Assembly: GCA_946811185.2 (NCBI GenBank)
Contig: OX328096.1
Location: 46,018,252-46,082,251, forward strand
DNA from: Hippopus hippopus
Lineage: Eukaryota > Mollusca > Bivalvia > Cardiida > Cardiidae
Reading direction: 5' to 3'
DNA length: 64,000 nucleotides
The translations under genes and the position numbers were made by a program. The notes under the pieces were generated by a model that saw only the letters and a list, made by a program, of their open reading frames with translations, was not told the origin of the DNA and made no database searches. Positions 60,190 to 64,000 of the stretch are shown one piece after another; within the stretch, counting starts at the first letter, position 1, and the number at the start of each line of letters is the position of its first letter.

Positions 60190-61604
60190 GCCGTATTATA
60201 AAGTGAATGACCCAATGTGACCCAAATTCAAACATGTCTGAGATATGATCAAGACAGACATTCTGACCAAGTTCCAAGAATATCAGGCTGATTTGTTTGT
60301 AGGGTGTACAATGCTTTCAACATTATTCCATCATATCACAGCGATTTCCTGGGTTTCAGAAGTACTAGGCTGGGGCTCTGAAGTGTCTAAACCAAGGACA
60401 CTCCTGTGAAACACCCAGCAGATCAAGTGAGGCTCAACTCTGGGGCCTCCAGGTCATGAGTCCTACACTTTACCACTGAGCCACAGGACCCCTGTGTCAG
60501 GCTGAAAATATGGCCTCTAAAGTGCACACGGTTTTCCAAAGATTTTTCCCAGTGCCCTATTTTTTCACCCAACATGACCCAGTTTTGTATACATCTGAAA
60601 TGTTATCAAATCAAAACATTCTCACAAGTTTCATGAGTATCAGACTGAAAATGTGGCCTCTAGACTGCACACAAGGTTTTTCTAAGATTTAACCATGTGA
60701 CTTACTTTTTCATTGAATGTGACCAAATTTCGAACTTCTCCAAGATATCAAGACAAACATTTTAAGTTTCATGGGTATCAGGCTGAAAATAAGGCGGTTG
60801 GAGTGCAAACTATGTTTTTCTAAGATTTGGCCAGGTGACCTAGTTTTTAACCCAATTTGTCCCAGATATCATTAAGACTAACATACTAACCAAGTTTCGT
60901 AAGACTGAAAATGTGGCCATCTAGAGTGCACAAAAGGTTTTTCAAAGTTTTTGGCCCAGTGAACTTCTTTTTGACCAGATTGACCCAATTTCAACTTGTC
61001 CCAGCTATCATCAAGACAAACATTCTGACCAAGTTTCATGAGTACGAGACTGAAAATGTTGCATCTAGAGTGCAGACAAGGTTTTTCTAAGATATGGCCA
61101 GGTGACTTAACTTTTTACCTGAAGTGACCCAATCTAGATGTTGTCCGAGATACCACCAAGACAAACATTCTGACCAAGTTTCATGAGTATCAGACTGAAA
61201 CTGTGGCCTCTAGAGTGCATATTAGGTTTTTTCAAGATTTGGCACAGTGACCACATTTTTTGACCCATTTCAAACATGTCCAAGGTATAATCAAGACAAA
61301 CATTCTGACCATGTTTCATGAATATCAGACTGAAAATGTTGCCTCTAGAGTGCACACAAGGTTATTCTAAGATTTGGCCAAGTGACCCACTGTTTAACCC
61401 AACATACCCGATTTTGAACTTGACATTATCAAGACAAACATTCTTACAAAGTTACATGAGTATCAGACTGAAAATGTGGCTTCTATAGTGCGCACAAGGT
61501 AATTGTTGATGCCTGGACAACACACGACAGACGAAGCACGGCATGCGACACAGCACCATCACATAAGTTTACCTTGAGCACTTTGTGCTCAGGTGAGCTA
61601 AAAA
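60190..61604 (-). mobile_element. T1 element with SINE insertion
   Basis: About nine ~145 bp monomers on minus ('tgaaaatgtggcctctagag', 'aagacaaacattctgaccaa'), 'gcctggacaacacacgacag', 5' end 'gagcactttgtgctcaggtg'. The 3' end at about 60190 is degraded ('ctagggccgtatt'). Confidence 0.8.
60292..60496 (-). mobile_element. tRNA-derived SINE with 9 bp target duplication
   Basis: TCAGGCTGA at 60283-60291 and 60497-60505. Head on minus with A box (plus ACCACTGAGCCA, 60472-60483), middle 'actaggctggggctctgaag', 3' part 'tttcaacattattccatcat'. Same family as the SINE at 44962-46554. Confidence 0.88.
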
Positions 61605-61928
61605 TGTGTGTTCTAAACTTTAATTTCTTCACACTGAAGGTAGTTACAACTATTACTAAGTTACTTAATACTTTACATAAGCATGACTGAATCTGGAGGT
61701 GATAGTATCCAGATTTTTTCCCCCCCGTTTTGGGAATGGGTTCGAAACCATGCAAAGTGAGAAAAAAACGCATCGTCTTCACATAAATTGGGCATTTTCA
61801 TGATAAACACAGAATTAAGTGACTGATTATTTATACAGGATGCTTTTCAGTTATTTGAACTAAAATTAAAGCAAAAATTCAAAACATTGACAACAAATTA
61901 ATTTGTCCTTAAAGGAAGAAATGTCCCC
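61605..61928. other. Nothing recognised
   Basis: Spacer with a short C run at 61721. Confidence 0.35.
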
Positions 61929-62057
61929 TTGGAAAGAATAATGTGCAGAGTACTGGTAAAAGAAACTTCAGGAAAGCATGGATAGGTGCACTGGCTGCCG
62001 CAATATAACTAAATTAATGTTGAAAACAGTGTTAAACACTATACAGTAAATCAAACT
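61929..62057 (+). mobile_element. SINE 3' fragment
   Basis: 'cttggaaagaataatgtgca', 'ggataggtgcactggctgcc', 'ataatgttgaaaa'-like and 'cagtgttaaacactatacag' match the 3' half of the SINE at 37036-37368 read on minus. The head is absent (5' truncated). Confidence 0.8.
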
Positions 62058-62732
62058 GTACGGAATTTAAAACCTGTCAGTTTGATTTTCTTTCGATATT
62101 ATTTGCAGTTATGGCTTTCTTCGTAGTTCAATCACTACAGAAAGAATTTTCTGCGAATACACATGCATTAAGAATACCGACAAATTGCATATTTTTTGCT
62201 ACACAAAAACATATACAGCACACCTGCATGGTATCTGACGATCATTCTGCCGAAACTTATAAACTGGATGCCAGCCTATATCCAATATAGGCTTAAACTT
62301 AGTCATCAAATTCTAGGGCCAGTTCACCGAAAAAGAACATTGACAGACATCACAGATTTCTTTTTGGTTGATTACTACTTTGGAAAACTCCCTCTTTTTG
62401 ACCAATAGAATGGCTGATATTTGGATTGCGTATGTTACGCATTTTGAACAATTAGCTGGGGGGGGGGAGTCCATGATAAAAATTTTACTCCATAATGGAG
62501 TCATTTGGAAAACCGACACCTGTGCCTTGCTTTGAAATTGGTCTATTATGCAGTGAGAGACAATTTGTTTTGGGAATTTTCATGCACGATTTTGGGAAAA
62601 ATGGTAACATTTTCAGATTAGGTTCGGGTCTGTTTAACAGACTCGTTCAAGAGGAAAAGAAAAGCTGGCATCTCTTAATGTTGATCGTCAGAAAAGTAGG
62701 TTTTCCAGATGGAATTTCATAAAGTCCTTTGA

Positions 62733-62829
62733 TTATGCGCTTATAGGACACCTCCCCCCCCACACCCCCCCAAACATCAACCTCAAAATTCTAGGGAAAA
62801 AAGTGTGTCCTATAGTCGAGTATATACTG
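62733..62829. mobile_element. Short hairpin element (TATAGGACAC)
   Basis: 'cttataggacacctcc' and 'gtgtcctatagtcgagtata' are inverted around a C-rich centre. A related end 'tatgctcgactataaggcac' stands alone at 58689-58708. Confidence 0.5.
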
Positions 62830-63057
62830 TAATTGGCATTGACATTCTTCAATCTGTTAGAAATCTGTACTGTAATAGCCACCAAAGTCATGTCTTATTA
62901 ACACATGAAACCAAAATAACCGAAGGGTCCATTTTTGATACACTGGCAATAATTTGAACAACCTTGGCACAGGTCGCCGATGTCATGCAACATCCGAAAC
63001 ATTACAATTCTTAGCCAAATGGTTTGAAATAAAAAGATTTTATAGATTTCTCTATAA

Positions 63058-64000
63058 TCATGAGGGCCATTGACCCTAAAGCGCTCACCTAAGTAAAGTC
63101 ATCTAGCAATGATAAATCTGAAGAGGTCCTATTTGTGATGATCTAAAGCACATGCGTGTAAGTGACCTACTTTTTGACTGACTTGGCCTTTTTTGAACTT
63201 GTCAGAAATATCATGAAGACAAACATTCTGACAATGTATCATGAGTATCAGACTGAAAATATGGCCTCAATACTGCAAATGAAGTTTTTCTAAGATTTGC
63301 CCCATGACTTACTTTCTGACCCAACAAGACCCAATTTTGAATTTGTCTGAGTTATCTTCAAGACAACATTCTGACCAATTTTCATTATTATCTGGCTGAA
63401 AATGTGGTCACTATAGAGCAAGCAAGGTTTCCCTAAGACTTGTGGCAGTGACCTACTTTTTTGACCTCACATGACCCAATTTTGAACTTAAACTAGATAT
63501 CATCAAGACGAACATTCTCACCAAGTTTAATGAATATTGGGCTTAAAATGTGACCTCTAGATGCACACAAGGTTTTTTGCAAGATTTGTCCCAGTGACCT
63601 ACCTTTTAACACCGCATGACCCAATTATCAACTTGTCCTAGATGTCATCAACACAAACCTTTCTGACAAATTTTCATGAATGTTTGGCTAAAAATGTGGC
63701 CTCTAGGGTGCACACATGGTTATTCTACAATGCACACAAGGTTTTTCAAAGATTTATCACAGTGACGTAAATTTTGACCCGACATGGCCCAATTTCGAAC
63801 TCATCCTAAATATCATCAAGACAAACATTCTGACCAAGTTTCATGAGTATCAAGATGAATAATTGGCCCCTTAAGTGCACACAAGGTTTTTCTAAAATTT
63901 GGCCCAAAGACCTAATTTTTGATCCAACATGACCAAATATCAAACTTGTACTAGATACCATTAAGACAAACACTCTGACCATGCTTCATGTGTATCAGGA
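63058..64000 (-). mobile_element. T1 element running off the window
   Basis: On plus: 'gagggccattgaccctaaag', 'cgctcacctaagtaaagtca', then six or more ~145 bp monomers. The 5' end is beyond 64000. Confidence 0.8.

Noticed and set aside
58688..62829. A single 4.1 kb transposon bounded by 'ctcgactata' ends
   Set aside because: The right end has its own close partner at 62733-62752, so it is better read as a short hairpin element plus a lone end at 58689.

Overview
This window is eukaryotic genomic DNA and is very probably from a bivalve mollusc. The evidence is intron-split genes, tRNA-derived SINEs with the '...GCGTTAAAC...ATCAATCAAT' type of tail seen in molluscs, and dense families of ~145-170 bp tandem repeats bounded by AGCTCACCTGAGCAC-type 5' ends and GGCCCTCTTGTTT 3' ends. 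The assignment rests on remembered repeat types, not on a search. There are no bacterial operons, CRISPR arrays, rRNA genes or convincing functional tRNA genes. Nearly all long ORFs are by-products of tandem repeats.

Two host genes are recognisable, both partial and convergent. On the plus strand, the last four coding exons of an ALYREF (Aly/REF, THO complex subunit 4) mRNA-export adaptor lie at 6797-6944, 7904-8015, 21054-21186 and 23072-23086. Its 5' exons lie left of the window or were not recognised. On the minus strand there are two alternative last coding exons of a UBE2D-class ubiquitin-conjugating enzyme, 51858-51997 (proximal) and 43435-43574 (distal). They have identical length and splice phase, and the upstream exons lie beyond position 64000. 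One short further candidate exon is at 26039-26159.

The rest is mobile and repeated DNA. For reference I use provisional labels. T1 has ~145 bp monomers. T2 has ~161 bp monomers in ~646 bp higher-order units. T3 has ~165 bp monomers. T4 has ~162 bp monomers. T5 has ~166-168 bp monomers. T6 is a short element. T7 has exactly 166 bp monomers. T8 has ~150-160 bp monomers. T1-T6 share a 5' end of the form TAGCT(C) and a 3' end CTTGTT(T), usually just after a short GGGCCATCATGGCCC-like hairpin. They insert between T residues without visible target duplication. This fits non-autonomous Helentron-like rolling-circle elements, but no Rep/helicase gene is present. M1 (TTAA-flanked foldback MITE, about 20 copies), M3, M4 and several single TIR elements (hAT-like, pogo-like, TTAA-ended) make up the DNA transposons. 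SINEs are present at four or more places.

Layout: 1-5783 T2 array; 6797-23086 ALYREF exons with repeat-filled introns (MITEs, hAT derivatives, T1, T2, T3, T5); 23087-43434 intergenic, with T1, T4/T2 chimeras, T8, nested T1/SINE and an M1 cluster; 43435-51997 the two UBE2D terminal exons separated by a four-level nest, T1, T7 and T6 elements; 51998-64000 UBE2D upstream intron or flank, with T1, T5, MITEs and SINEs.

The main points of interest are: (a) T-family 3' ends sit 12-24 bp upstream of splice acceptors in sense orientation in both host genes; (b) T3/T5/T7 elements carry seven perfect GTTGCCATGGCAAC palindromes, the RFX X-box, plus two one-base variants; (c) T1 monomers carry arrays of AGGTCA/GGGTCA nuclear-receptor half-sites in DR2 and DR4 spacing; (d) UBE2D has a tandemly duplicated last exon with a Cys-to-Thr difference.
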